Source: Hydractinia symbiolongicarpus | Lineage: Eukaryota; Cnidaria; Hydrozoa; Anthoathecata; Hydractiniidae | Direction: 5' to 3' | DNA length: 64,000 nt | Assembly (NCBI RefSeq): GCF_029227915.1 | Contig: NC_079880.1 | Location: 21,450,501-21,514,500 of the forward strand | Part shown: one piece after another, positions 10,123-22,258 of the stretch | Layout of the letters: every line of letters begins with the position of its first letter | How positions within the stretch are numbered: the stretch's first letter is position 1 | Translations under genes and position numbers: made by a program | Notes under the pieces: generated by a model | What the model saw: the letters and a program-made list of their open reading frames with translations, nothing else | Told to the model about the DNA's origin: nothing | The model's database searches: none

Positions 10123-13100
10123 ATGGCAGGTGCAGAAAAACTGGACATTGAAACCAGAGAGCAAAAGACAAAACCACAAAGCTCGCTAAAGCGTAAACTG
10201 TTAATCACTGCAATTGTTCTTATTATCATTATAATAATTGTCGTCATCATAATAGTTGCAGTGAAAAGTAAAGATTCAGACGATAAAAACGAAACAAATA
10301 GTCGAAGCAAAAGAGCACTAGCTGTTTTAGATGAATACCCCTTAATTGATGGACATAACGATCTACCTTGGCAATTACGAATTAATTACAAGAATCAACT
10401 TTCCAAGGTAATTTCTTTTAAACATACTTGTCAGGTTTTGAAAAAGTATTTTTGTCTTATACTACCCAAACCATAAATACTGGGCACTCCTTATTTGTAT
10501 ATATTCATTTTCGCGAAGATATATATGTATTTTTAATTTTTTAAAAAATTCAGTCAGACTGCGATATAGCCTTACCACTTCTGATGTGAAATGATTGGTC
10601 GAACACACAAATATTTAAAACAAAATAAAAAAAAGCTTTTTAACTAACGTAGTTCTAACAATGAAGAGGCAGATAATCAACATACAACACAATGTATATA
10701 AAAACGCTACATCTGCTGCGTATAATAAGATCTACTGAGTGTAAAAACTAAATTCTTTGCTCTTAAAGAATTAATAACAAAAAATCAAGAACGCTTCTTC
10801 ATGAAATTCAATATTTATTCCTGACTTTTGACAACACAAATTTTAGTTTTTTTACATCTTTCATCAAGATTAGTTTCTCAATAAATGTGAATTGGTAGTA
10901 ACATTAGCAAGGAATACGCATAATTCGTTTTCCGATAGTGGATTATGACTAGAACTATTTTTTGAAAGGTGAAAAAGTACAATCCTTGCAGCATCAGTCT
11001 GAACGCAGGATTTTATTTGTTTTTTTATTCATCCAATATTATTTACTGCGACATAGTAAAATTTACAATGTTTTATTTAGGTCAATTTAAATGACAAGTA
11101 CATCAAGGGATATGATAACAACAGAAAGTTGCATAATCTTCATACCAGCATCCCATTATTGAAGGAGGGAAAAGTTGGTGGACAATTTTGGGCCGCTTAC
11201 CTGTCATGTAAAACACGTGAGAATGATGCAATTCGAAATGTTTTGGAACAAATTGACGTCATCAAGAGATTTTCCAAACAGTATAACGACACTTTTGAAT
11301 TTGTAACTACCGCTGATGGAATTCTCAAAGCGCACAAAGATAAAAAAATTGCTTCACTTATTGGTATGTTCGTATGATTCCGTTTGTTTTATTCTATAAG
11401 CCAAACTATCTATTTACTATCTATCTACTATCTTTTACTTATCTTCCTAACATCTCAAGGCAATAAAAAATACCTGACATACTCCAGAGTTTAATTTTAC
11501 CACTACACAACCACATGGGAACAGGAAATGTCAAAACAATAGTTTAATAACAACTCCATGTGGTCATATATAACAAGTGAAATGGAATTCCTCTTTTTGT
11601 ATTTTTGCAATCAGATTGTCTATTTACAACTTCAACGAGCGTTGTGTAACAAACAAAGTTAAAGGAATGTTGAAATGTCTCTCTAACTATACACAATCTC
11701 AGCAGTTATTTAGCACTGCTTTGTGTCTGATCGCTGTAGGTTAATAAGATTAGTTACCGCGAAGATTGTCTGGTGAAGACTAATTTTTGTGTGTTCTACA
11801 TGGATTTTTTGCAAAGATTAATTTTTCCAATCATTACTAATAGAAACATTAATAAAATCGAAAAGCAGTATATATAATAGTAGGACAATATTCAGAATAT
11901 AAAAGAAAAAAATAATATGATTAATCTTGATTTTTTTAAAACTTAAAAAAGAAAATTTACCGGATTTACAATGTCGGGTATGAAGCCTACTGTTGTTTCT
12001 CGCAAATACGTTACTTTTGCGAAAATGGCAAAAAAAAATTAACTTCGGGAAAATCAATCGCGAAAATTTCGTAAAGAGTTGACGCACCAAAACGATTTGT
12101 TTAAAATCTGTTTAACTTTTCTACTTTGTAATCATCACAAAAAAATTATACGTAAATCAGACTTGTCTTAACACTTTAAAAACAACGTGATATTATAGCT
12201 GCGATAGTATGTTTCTCTACGTTGTCTTTTTTTGCAATCTCAAAACAAGTCGCAAAATTTTCGTAAAAATAGAATTTGGACCAAAATTAACTAGTCTGTA
12301 TAACAGTATAACAATTGTTACATCTAAAAGCAAAAAAATAATTTAGTCTTTCTTTTTAGGTGTTGAAAGTGGAATGGCTATTGATTCAAGTTTAGCAGTG
12401 TTACGTATGCTGTACGAACTTGGTACACGTTATATGACAATCACTCACTCATGCAACGAGCCTTGGGCTGACAATTGGAAAGTCGATAATGTAAGTTGTT
12501 TAAATGACCTTAACCTTATTCATCCTGGGGTAAAGGGGGGAGGGCAAAAATACCCATACAATTTTCCTTGTTTTGGGTTGTACGAATAATTAAAAAACAA
12601 GCCTCAAATGATCAATGTCAGCAATAATTTTTGCAGACGTCCGCATTTTTTGGTAATGTTCTAGTTTTTAAGGATATACTGTTTGGCCAAACTCGTCCCC
12701 AGGGTCTTGTGGCCCCTGAGCTGTTATTACATATTTATAAAGGACATATTTAAGGGTTATTAAGAAAAGTTTTTTTGTTTTCTCTGTTAAAATGATCATA
12801 ACTGAGATCCGAGAATTAAAACTCTATTCCTACCAGTTTTAAAATGTGAACTTTTGCCATGTTGTTCTTAATTGTATATATAAACCGTCAGCAAGAAAAG
12901 AAGCTCTTTTTTGCAAATTAATATTTACGGATTTTGCAAGATCTTATTTCGTAAAAGGAACAACATTTGATATCATTTAACGATACATTTAAGTAATGGG
13001 TTATGTCATATACGTGCAGGGTATTTATTCTTAAAATGCTATTTGTACTTGGCCACGATGTCAAAAAATGCCAGGAAAAATGAAAAATGAAAACCTAGAA

Positions 13101-16100
13101 AGTATAGCTAATTCAAAATATTTCTTTATGTCTAAATAGGAATGAAAAATTCGCGAGAGTTTTCTTCATTTAAAAGGCAATATGCTAAAAAAGCGCAAAA
13201 TTTACATTTAAGTGCGTCACTTGATGTACATTTCATGAGCCTGGTTAATATATCAAATAAGCTCATTATATTTACCTACTTACATACACAAGTTTTAATG
13301 TTTATGTTTTTCTTACGCATGCCTGCAAAAAACCGGAATTAGGTGAAGAAAGTCAAATTATGGTTAAAAACTTTCGTACTGTGGCTACTCACATCTTTTC
13401 ACTGATATGTGTTTAAATCTAGACTATATTCAAATTATATATATACATATATATAATAGTTTTAATTTGAAAAGATACCTCATCCTGAGAATAAAGTTTG
13501 GAACGGACTATGGATTTATGGCGCCGTAGTTTAGTGGTTATCACTCTTGAACTTTGCGCAGGAGACCGATTCCCCTTGGCGGCGATTCAATGTGGGCAAT
13601 TGAATATAACCATAGCCTCGGGTTAACCCAAGCCATAGTAGGGAAATTGGGGAGTGGCATACACTGTGTGGGCTGTTGGATGTTGCAGGGAGTCGTCTGG
13701 CAGAACGCCGACCCTAACTGGGCTTGCGTAGCTCAAAGAGAGCAATAAATACTCCAGGACTCCCCATCAAACCCATGGCCCCTCCTGAAAATAATAGACA
13801 GGGTATATCCCCCGCTATTTGTGAGGCTAACCATGTAAAATATGCACATCTATCTATCTCTAGTACATGCCCTACCACCTGCATTATTTTTCATGTTGAT
13901 TTGCGTAAGAGGTTTGGGAACTATGAACAACACATATCACTATGAAAGTCAGATTCATGGTTTTTATGTGACAGATAATTTAGCAAATTTGCCCACATAA
14001 GATAATTAGAGAGAACACAGCCAGCTTTTCACCAAAATATTTTTCAAAATAGACTCAAAAATTGACTAACACCATTGAGTTTTGTACTCAACTAGGGTAA
14101 TAAATTAATTTAACAACATCGACATACATATATATGACCACTAGGTATTAATTAAGATGTTCACGTAATTTTGATGGTATACGCTAGCTAGTTAACTACC
14201 AGTACTGCAGGGAAAGACAAACACCGCACATATATCAACTTATTTATTGAGATAAATTTGTTTTGTATCATGTAGAACTAGAAATGATATCTTTTTCTAA
14301 CATATTTCCCGAAAAGTCTCCCTAAAGTTAATGCAAAACTTTAGCCAGTCCTTTTATCTACGCTACTACAAAATAATTGACCGCCATATTTGTTGTATTC
14401 TTATTTACATAAAACTCCCTGGCGGGGCAGATTGACCTTTTTGCAGGGCGATAAATATTGATAAATTAGTTTTCAGGTATAATTATCATAAATTATTATA
14501 AGCGATCATGTGACCAACCTGTTCCAGGGCCTTTTCGCCGCCATCAACTTATCAACAAGGAAAAATGCCCTGGGAACGAGGTTGCTATTTGGCTTGTACA
14601 TTTGGCGTTTAAATAACCAAATTATGTATCAATTTATTTCTTTATTGACATTTTAACAATTAAGCCATAATCTATTAACTTATTTAGGAGCTAGTCATAC
14701 AAAAATTCCAAAAAATATCAAGACCGTTTTTAAAAAAGATATGGCGTTTATTTTGGCATTTTTGATTGGAAAGATACTTAAATCTTTCAAGATATCTAAT
14801 TTTGCTGGGTGTCCAGCTAAATCCAACCATATCTCACTAAACGGAAAAAGAACAAAAATTTATAAGGCGTAAAGGGTGTTAGCTCAATAAATCCCTGGAG
14901 CGTTAGTGGGCGTTTATAGAAAGTGCCGTAAAGTGTATAAATAACAAAAACATATGAGATAAATTTTAAAAATAGGCTTGACACTTGAATTTTTTCATAT
15001 AACTTCTATAAAAAATACGCACATTAACAGTCTCTTTACCCTTACTACCCTAAGACCTGGCCCAAAAATAAATTAGGCCAAAAAAGTTTATACAAATTTT
15101 CTCCAAAGCAAAAATTGTATTCTTAGGTAAACTCCACAGATCCAGCTCGAAGTAATGGCCTCTCAGCTTTTGGAGAGGAAGTGATTTTGGAGATGAATCG
15201 ACTGGGAATGCTGGTTGATTTAAGTCATGTATCTTACCAAACTATGAAAGTCGCCTTGCAAATTACACGTGCACCTGTGATATTCAGTCACAGTGGAGTT
15301 TATGCGGTTTGTAATCACAACAGAAATGTCAGGTAAGTTGTAGTTGTTGAATGTTTCCTTCACCAAAAGAATAAATCAAATTTACGTTTGCGTACTAATT
15401 TTTGCGCACATATTTCGCATGCAGTATTTTTCGCGAAATAGTAATGTAAACGTTATTAAATTAAGAACGTCTTAAAAATTACAAATAAAAAGGCAAAGCT
15501 TTTCGTAAGTAAAATCTTTTACGTCGTTAGGTGAGTATATAACTCACGTTCCTGACAATGTAAGAGTTTCTACTTACGAAAGGATTTATATCTTTAATTG
15601 TACATTTTTAGTGCCAAAGAAAACAATTTTAATAATGAAAACGCATTCCAAACATCAGGGTTCAGACAAAAGAGAGAAGTGTTTCTTTCGTTTCTTGAAT
15701 AAAAGTATATTTTCGTGCGTATTTTTTCTTGCACCATACATTTTGCTTTTAGTTTCTGATTCTAAATTTCGCTAGTTTGTCATTTTTAGGGACGACATCT
15801 TACACGAGGTTAAAAAAAATGGTGGCGTTGTGATGGTAGTTTTTTATAACGCTTATGTAAACTGTGCACCAAATAAGACCAACACAACAACAGTTGAATC
15901 TGTGTTACGTCACATCAACTATATAAAGAATCTGATTGGCTCAGAATATGTTGGAATAGGAAGCGATTATGATGGAGTGCCAGATGTGCCAGAAGGTAGG
16001 TGGAAATGTTCCTGAACCTGTTTCTTTAAACCCTATTTAGGTTAGGCTAAAAAACCAAAGTGACCTACCCCTGGTTTTTCCTTTTGTAACTTCTAATTGC

Positions 16101-16826
16101 CTTATAGAATTCACTTAAAACCTAAGTAACTGAGTTTTTAATCTACAAGGCATTGACTAATATCAAGAATATAAAAATGCGCCACCAACATGTTGTCATT
16201 TACGCCCTTTGTCCATTGGCCGCAAGGGATACTTATAACTTTGTTCCTATTGAACAGAACAGTTCTGGTTATACCTGCTATCTGCAAGTATCTCTTGAAT
16301 TAGGGCTGTAGTTACAAAGTAAAAAGTCTAGAACGTTTTTGCCACCACTCTAATTTTGATCGAGCCACTCACACACCAACTTGGATAGGATCAACTTACT
16401 CGTTATGTTTGTGCACTGAAAGTTATTATGGGCTGTAATAAAGATTAAAGCACACAAATTTTTATTAGTATTTATAGTTTTTATTTGGTATGAAAATCAG
16501 ATATTATTATGCTCGAAGAATTGACAAAATTAGAAAAAGAAAGAAACAAAGAAATTTTTGTTGTTTTAGGGTTAGAGAACGTCTCAAAATATCCCAACAT
16601 TTTCATGAAATTAGCAGAACAAGGATGGAGTGACACAGAATTGAAAAACTTAGCTGGTGCTAATTTAATTCGTGTTTTCAAAAAAGCGGAAGAGATTTCG
16701 AAGCAGCTTGCAAGTGAAAAACCAAAAGAAACTTTAATGAAAGTCGAAGAGTTTTTCAACGTCAATGGAACATGCAGAAAAGACTGGTTGGAAGGTCGTA
16801 ACGCTAGTTTATTGGGAGGGAAATAA
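10123..16826 (+). CDS. Dpep1-like: Membrane dipeptidase (renal dipeptidase family), tandem copy 1, 6 coding exons
   Basis: Exons: 10123-10407, 11081-11363, 12360-12490, 15127-15332, 15790-15995 and 16570-16826, all GT-AG, total 455 aa. The protein is a zinc metallopeptidase (M19) that hydrolyses dipeptides and related substrates outside the cell. Residues expected from DPEP1 are present: DGHND (H78, D80), GVES (E192), ITHSCN (H219, substrate site), DLSH (H267), IFSH (H288) and GSDYDG (D361). The N-terminus has basic residues, then a 22-residue Ile/Val-rich membrane segment (about 26-47), an acidic Asn-rich linker and RSKR at 61-64. This gives a type II topology with the catalytic domain outside. 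The C-terminus ends LLGGK with no hydrophobic GPI signal, unlike DPEP1. Intron 3 (2.6 kb) holds a SINE and a small palindrome. The 5' half is diverged from copies 2 and 3; exon 5 onward is close to copy 2. Confidence 0.93.
13520..13830 (+). repeat. tRNA-derived SINE in intron 3 of dipeptidase 1
   Basis: The head at about 13520-13590 is tRNA-like: GGCGCCGTAGTTTAGTGG (box A-like), then a box B-like GAGACCGATTCC. It is followed by a non-tRNA body containing CTAACTGGGCTTGCGTAG. A tail-like segment with GACAGGGTATATCCC near 13800 recurs inverted near 48540. Open frames here are SINE artefacts. The 3' boundary is approximate. Confidence 0.7.
14515..14584. repeat. Short foldback element with CCTCGTTCCCAGGGC-type tips
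   Basis: CAACCTGTTCCAGGGC at the left and GCCCTGGGAACGAGGTTG at the right are near-perfect inverted copies around a 36-bp centre. The tip resembles the end of the 1.7-kb element at 4747, suggesting a miniature relative. Confidence 0.7.
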
Positions 16827-17046
16827 TAACTTTGCGTAACGTTGGTTTTGTATATTAAGAGATGTTCAACTTTCACGCATGCACTTAAAGAAGAAGAACT
16901 TGTGCTCAGACAAGAAAAATCCATAGTGGATTTGCTTACTTGTCCTACTTGAACTTACCTATACTTCTTTTAAACACGTTGGCATAATTCAATGCCTTGG
17001 TTCATAATGTATTTATAAGGTTTTTTTTTGTTGTTTTTTATTTATA

Positions 17047-17330
17047 AACTAGTTGGTAGCCCATGGAAAATTTTGTTTGTCCTGTAGTTCCTTCCAGTCC
17101 TCAGATTATCATTCACCGTGCATATCCTAGGCATTGTTTTTTCGCGCATCCTAAGCACAGTGTAGCGATTCTGCTAGTTTTAAACAAAGCACAGCTATTA
17201 TTGTAAACTAGTTGTTAACCCTTGGCAAAATCCACGGGGTCTTCCGTCTTTATATTACACGCTATTTCGTGTGGCCGTTGCAAGACGCCTTTTTCGCAGA
17301 CAGACAGACACAATACGGCTAGTAATATAG
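17047..17330 (-). repeat. Dispersed repeat with CACGGG hairpin and CTGT run (spacer 1 copy)
   Basis: Two sub-copies both begin AAACTAGTTG near a degenerate CCACGGG motif. The second ends with an ACAGACAGACA run and CTAGTAATATAG. In reverse complement this matches the family at 26955 and 39197, which reads from a CTGT run to a CCCGTGGA-TTTT-TCCACGGG hairpin. Family unassigned. Confidence 0.6.
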
Positions 17331-17487
17331 AGAGATGATTTATAACATTTCCGTTTGTACATACATTTAATTTTTTATGTATTTCACACTAAGAACTATT
17401 GTAAATTTATGGATGCCTGAAATATATATGGCTTAATACTGCTTGGAGAAAAATGTACAAGTGAAACATTTGCTAGGACAGAAACAG

Positions 17488-17707
17488 TAAGTAAGTAACG
17501 GGAAGTTTAACGGCGAGACCGTAACTAATTTACATTACCTAGTAGAGAGAGATACGTACAGCTTTTCTCTAACGTGCTTGCCACACCAGCCAATTGGCGG
17601 TCAGCACAGATGGTTTTAAGTGAACTGACAACACTACATTTAAAGTGCACTAGAGTGAAAGGTTCGAATCTTATGATTACAAGTTTACCACCACTATACA
17701 TCTCCAT
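17488..17707 (-). repeat. tRNA-derived SINE (spacer 1 copy)
   Basis: Read on the - strand it starts GGAGATGTATAGTGG (box A-like) and continues ACTTGTAATCATAAG, then a box B-like GATTCGAACC, TAAATGTAGTGTTGTCAG and a 3' tail with TAAACTTCCCGTTACTTA. The same order of blocks is found at 63638-63826 on the + strand, which defines a family. It was copied with the spacer to 29955-30174. Confidence 0.8.
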
Positions 17708-19562
17708 AGATGAAATTTGTCCAATAAGTTTTCGTCATTTGAGAGTTTGAGAAATTTTACGCGCATTGAAAAAAAATTAAGAATCAAAAATATCGCGAGA
17801 TAAATTGCCATTTGAGATATCCTTGTTTTCTATACTGAAAGAGAAACACAATACGGTTTATTTTCATTCTTAAAAAGAATATAAAAAGTCAAAAGAGAAG
17901 TTTTATAAAATTTTGATAAATTTTGAAAAAAAAATTATAAATGATCAGGAAAAAAAAGAGGTCAACTCTTACTAGATTTATTTTTTCATGCTGTGTTTTT
18001 TTTTCTTTTTATACTACTACTTCAATTCACACTACAACAATCACGCTATGTATAACACAGCAGGTCAGATTTATGGAGATTGAGAACTGAGCTTAGACCA
18101 TTTAAGCAACAGATAGCGCACAGACGTTTTGGAAAAAATTTATTGAAAAATAATCAGTGATCACTGAATTAATCCTCAGGAAAAATATATCGCATTTGCT
18201 TTTTTGCCTAAATATTTCTGAATTTTAAACCGCGTGACAGACAGAAAGCCACCTTTTATTATAGATGCTACTCGCTAGCCTGTGGAAAAAGCTACGTCTG
18301 TCGTGCATATATTTTCACATCGGTATTTCGCACACCTGTTATTATATATTATATAAATTACTGTATGGTAGTCAAATGACTCCTCGTAAAATCAATTTAT
18401 AGACACTGAAGTATTAAGAACTATTTTTTCTTTTTATTAGAATCTAGTTTATTAGAAAATTTAGGCGTATATTTTGTAAATAACTTGTAGAAAGCTAAAT
18501 TCAACGTTTTCTTACGATTTTAAAGATTTTTTGTTAAAAAACATAATAAAAACAATTTTACTGAAAAATAAGCACATCCAGCTTCAGCCAAAATTAAGAC
18601 ATTTTTATAAAAAAAGTAAATGTTGAAGAATTCATGAAAACAATTCCAAAATTAATTTGAAAGGCAGGAATGAAATTGTCAACAAACAAAAAATCCACTT
18701 ACAAAAACTTCTTAAAATTTCTTGTTCTTCTTATCATCCAGTTTGTGTTTGTTAATTTTTTTAAAAAAGGCGCGAATAATTAAAACTTTTTCAACGAAAT
18801 AGACAACGCAGTGTTAACTATGTCGAGAGAACAATAAAAGTCAATTACCCATGACTTTTGTAAAACCACTCAAAAGACAAAATAAAAAGAAGTTTGAATA
18901 CACCTTTCCCAAATTTCATAAATTATAATAATTATGACGTCATCCAAAATTTGAGAATGGTTCTATGCTCTTCAAATAAAGATATTCAGATAGAATATCA
19001 AATTCTCATGACAAAACTGAAGCTTTTAGAGCAATATAATATTCTGGTTGGATTTTATTTAGATTTAAAGAAAATAATTATTTTGAAAACGAGGTTATTC
19101 TTGGAAAGCTCGGCTATATGAAGGGTTTGACCGTAACTTTCCGTTTGCAATTGAAGCACTTAACGAACAGAAATATTTACGAAATTATGTAATTTGTTCT
19201 ACCTTTTGCTAAGGAACTTAGGAATAAGAATCGTTTTTAGTATCGACCTTTTTAATTGAGTTGGACATAATTAAGAAATTCGGGAAAGGTCTATTAGAGC
19301 TTTCTATTTGTATTAATAAACTGCAGACTTTTACTCAAGTAGATTATACATTCTCTGTGTTTGTAAAACTATGTTACAGAGGTGCAGCTACCTAACTTTC
19401 TGTTGCAGCCAACTGTATGTGGCTAATTTTACTTCTTACTTAACTATTTAGCTGTACCTTGTTAAGAATAAAATGTTGAAGATAACACTTAAAAAATTAA
19501 TGATGATGGTTAGAATAAAAGCGCTTCCACCAACGAAAAAAACCATAGTCAACAGATAATCT

Positions 19563-19658
19563 ATATTATAATGCCCGTATACGTCCGTCCGTCCGTCACG
19601 CAAAATGTTCGCTTTGCTGCGACGGGCGAACCCGTAGATTTTCCACGGGCTAACGACT
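19563..19658 (+). repeat. Short dispersed repeat with CCGT run and CACGGG hairpin (spacer 1)
   Basis: Starts TATAATGCCCGTATACG, has a CCGT run, then ACGGGCGAACCCGT and TTTTCCACGGGCTAACGAC. It is a member of the CTGT/hairpin family seen at 26955 and 39197, and was copied with the spacer. Confidence 0.65.
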
Positions 19659-20870
19659 ATTATAAATACAGCTAAAGAAAGCATCAAGATAATCCCCTCT
19701 TACGATGTATGTTTGTAGCCAAAATCTTAGAATTGTGTTTAAGATTTATACATGGTCAATGGTCGTGACAAGAGATTTATCTTTGCACGTACAAGGATGT
19801 GAAAAATAAATGTTGCAAAATAAAAAGCATTTAGAAGACAAAATGGTCCGCAAGGGACCTTCAAAATTTTTACTGTTTACATCGACCACTCAATATACAG
19901 CTTTGCTAGAATTTCATGTTGTATTCGTTAAGGTACGGCGTATGGCGTTCTTACTTAAAATATCACATTAAAGTACGGCGTTTCGTATTGAATTAAACCC
20001 TCCTTTCACTAATTTTGCGGAAAGATCAAAAGAACTATCGCTACTGGGATGCTATGCCAATAAATGAAACAGGCTGTTGGAAATACAATTCACGAGGTTA
20101 TGTACGTTTAACAATTATTCTGGAAATACTGCTCACGAGCTAATGAACGTTCCACGAAGATGTTTGATTAAACCAAACAGTTTATTGTTGCTTTTCTTTC
20201 TGTAGATGCTTACCGATGCGATTTATTTACTTAGAACTTTCTTTGATTTTATGTACATATATAGGGCAAGGTTGTATAGGGAAAAAAGGACTTGCTTATT
20301 CTCTCATATACGTTCCACCGCGACACGGGACATGTAGTATGCTTCAAAATTTTCAAACTTATCACACGCGTTTTAATTTAAAATCATGTTAATTCCTTTC
20401 ATAAAAAAAATGCTAATACAAATTTTATGCACTCGAAAAATAATTAGCTGATTAAATTTTGGCGCGAAAGTTCGGGAAACTAAAGAAAACGCCAACAACA
20501 CCATTTTTTCCGAATTTAGCGATCTTTGTTGACCGCGACGTGAAGTATTTGGTTATGAAGACGCACTAAAGAATGCTGCTAACAATTTCAAATTCCCTTT
20601 ACCTTGCCTACAGGCGGGCAAAAGTAATGACTGTACTGACCATTTCAATCATTTTAAATCTGAGGAAAAAATGTCTTTGTTTTATTAATTTTGTCCATGA
20701 TTTTAGTTAACCCGATTTTATTATATTAAGATTAACATACTAATCCTTTTTGTGGGAGGAGGTAACATAATATAGTAAATACGTACTTACGCTATACTGC
20801 ACAACTTTTGGAAAAGAGAGGAAGATTTATTTGGCTAACAATTCTATATTTATAATATCAATACTAACCC

Positions 20871-20999
20871 TATAATAACTGTTTATGAGGGCAATCCTGG
20901 AGAATATTGACCACGTCAAAGTATTGCCCGAGCTTGTGAGGGCAATACGTGACAGAGGTCAATATTTGAAGGTATTGCCCAAAATAAACAGTTATTATA
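20871..20999. repeat. 129-bp foldback element (spacer 1)
   Basis: TATAATAACTGTTTAT at 20871-20886 and its exact complement at 20984-20999 enclose nested GGCAATAC/GTATTGCC inverted repeats. This is a MITE-like palindrome. A related GGGCAATA...TATTGCCC pair lies at about 21298-21324. Confidence 0.75.
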
Positions 21000-22258
21000 T
21001 GAATTATTATCCGAGTACTGCATTTTACAACAAAAAATATAACATTATAAAAGCAGGATGTAGAAACCACGTCTTTATAGAAACTATTCCCATATGGAAC
21101 GTACATTCGAACAAAAAAATATTTTTTTAAATCGAATATCGTGTAAACATAGCAGGTTTCATTGCAGCCACATAATTGAATTCTTTAAAAGATACAAGAA
21201 AGTTTTACTTCTGTTTCGCGTTTTGTTTACTTTTTTCCGTGTTTATTTACATTTAATGTTGCCATACTTAAACTTTAAACCCGGTTGCTATGGTAGCGGG
21301 CAATACTGTGGAATATTGCCCGCTATGACAATATCGATGCCATGTTTATCTATGTTTATAATAACAAAGTAATATTTCGCACGAAGTATTAGTCTGATGA
21401 GATGATTATATCGCATCAGTATAAATATCCTGATGTTAATCAAAAGCATTGTGTCTCCAAATCTCTATTAATAATCACTCTCCTCCACATTACCCTTATT
21501 ACATTCCAATGCTTCATTAACCAATGTAATTACCTTATAAAAGCTTTTGCTGTGCGCACAGAAGATCAAAGCTTCGATAAGAAGAGTTTGCAACAAAAAT
21601 AACTTAAAGGTATGTTGCTAAAGAATTTTAACTTGCGTCTAGCGATTGTGATGTCGATTTTGCAATCATATTTCAAACTTACAGGCGACACGATTCTTCT
21701 TCAACCAGTCAATCGTCTTTTTTGCTCGAGTTTTGCATTTGGCGCACGTGCTTAAACTTCCAGGGCAATTAAGTATTGCCTAACAGGATGTATTTACTGT
21801 TAAACCTACAAAATATGAGAAAAGTATTGTTGCTTGCGCGTATTAGGCATACGTGGCTGATGGTGAGAAACGGTGTATTAAATAGTACCTAGATTGATAA
21901 CAGAATTAAAAAAGAAAAAAACCTCCGCCATATCTATGTAAGAAATGGTGCGCTTGAAACAGAATAATTTTTTAGTATCACTTTTCGTCAAGGAGGAAAA
22001 GTTTGTGTGTGATAAAGTGTAGCTGCGGTGAAGTACAAATCTAAGTGAAAGATAAATATTAGCTTTACACAGAAACAACGAGTGTATTATTATAAGATCT
22101 AGTCGAGAAGGCTGTGGTGACCTGAGTTAAATCAGGTTAAGTGTGACTTGCATACATATGCATAGGGCAGTGTTTAGAACTTTTTACATTTAATTCTGCA
22201 TATAAAATTACTTGCTCTTGTTTTTAGGTCAGGATAGTTAAACTTTAAACTGAAGAGG

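Larger units (their letters stand above)
16827..22227. repeat. Inter-dipeptidase spacer 1, duplicated as 29303-34757
   Basis: About 5.4 kb between dipeptidases 1 and 2. It is nearly identical to the spacer between dipeptidases 2 and 3, with scattered substitutions and small indels. It holds a CTGT/hairpin repeat (17047-17330), a reverse SINE (17488-17707), a second hairpin repeat (19563-19658) and a small foldback (20871-20999). No gene is recognised. The last few hundred bases are the presumed promoter region of dipeptidase 2, ending at a 3' splice-site-like TGTTTTTAG (22226-22227). Confidence 0.9.

Noticed and set aside
10407-10476. Read-through frames of dipeptidase exon 1 into intron 1 (also 22547 and 35077)
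   Set aside because: The sequence after AAG|GTAATT is not dipeptidase-like and the frame resumes exactly at the next exon.
13554-13945. Two 64-73 codon frames in dipeptidase 1 intron 3
   Set aside because: They lie in a tRNA-derived SINE.
16481-16924. 147-codon - strand frame opposite dipeptidase exon 6 (also at 28981 and 40863)
   Set aside because: Shadow of the conserved coding exon on the other strand; present in all three copies only because the exon is.
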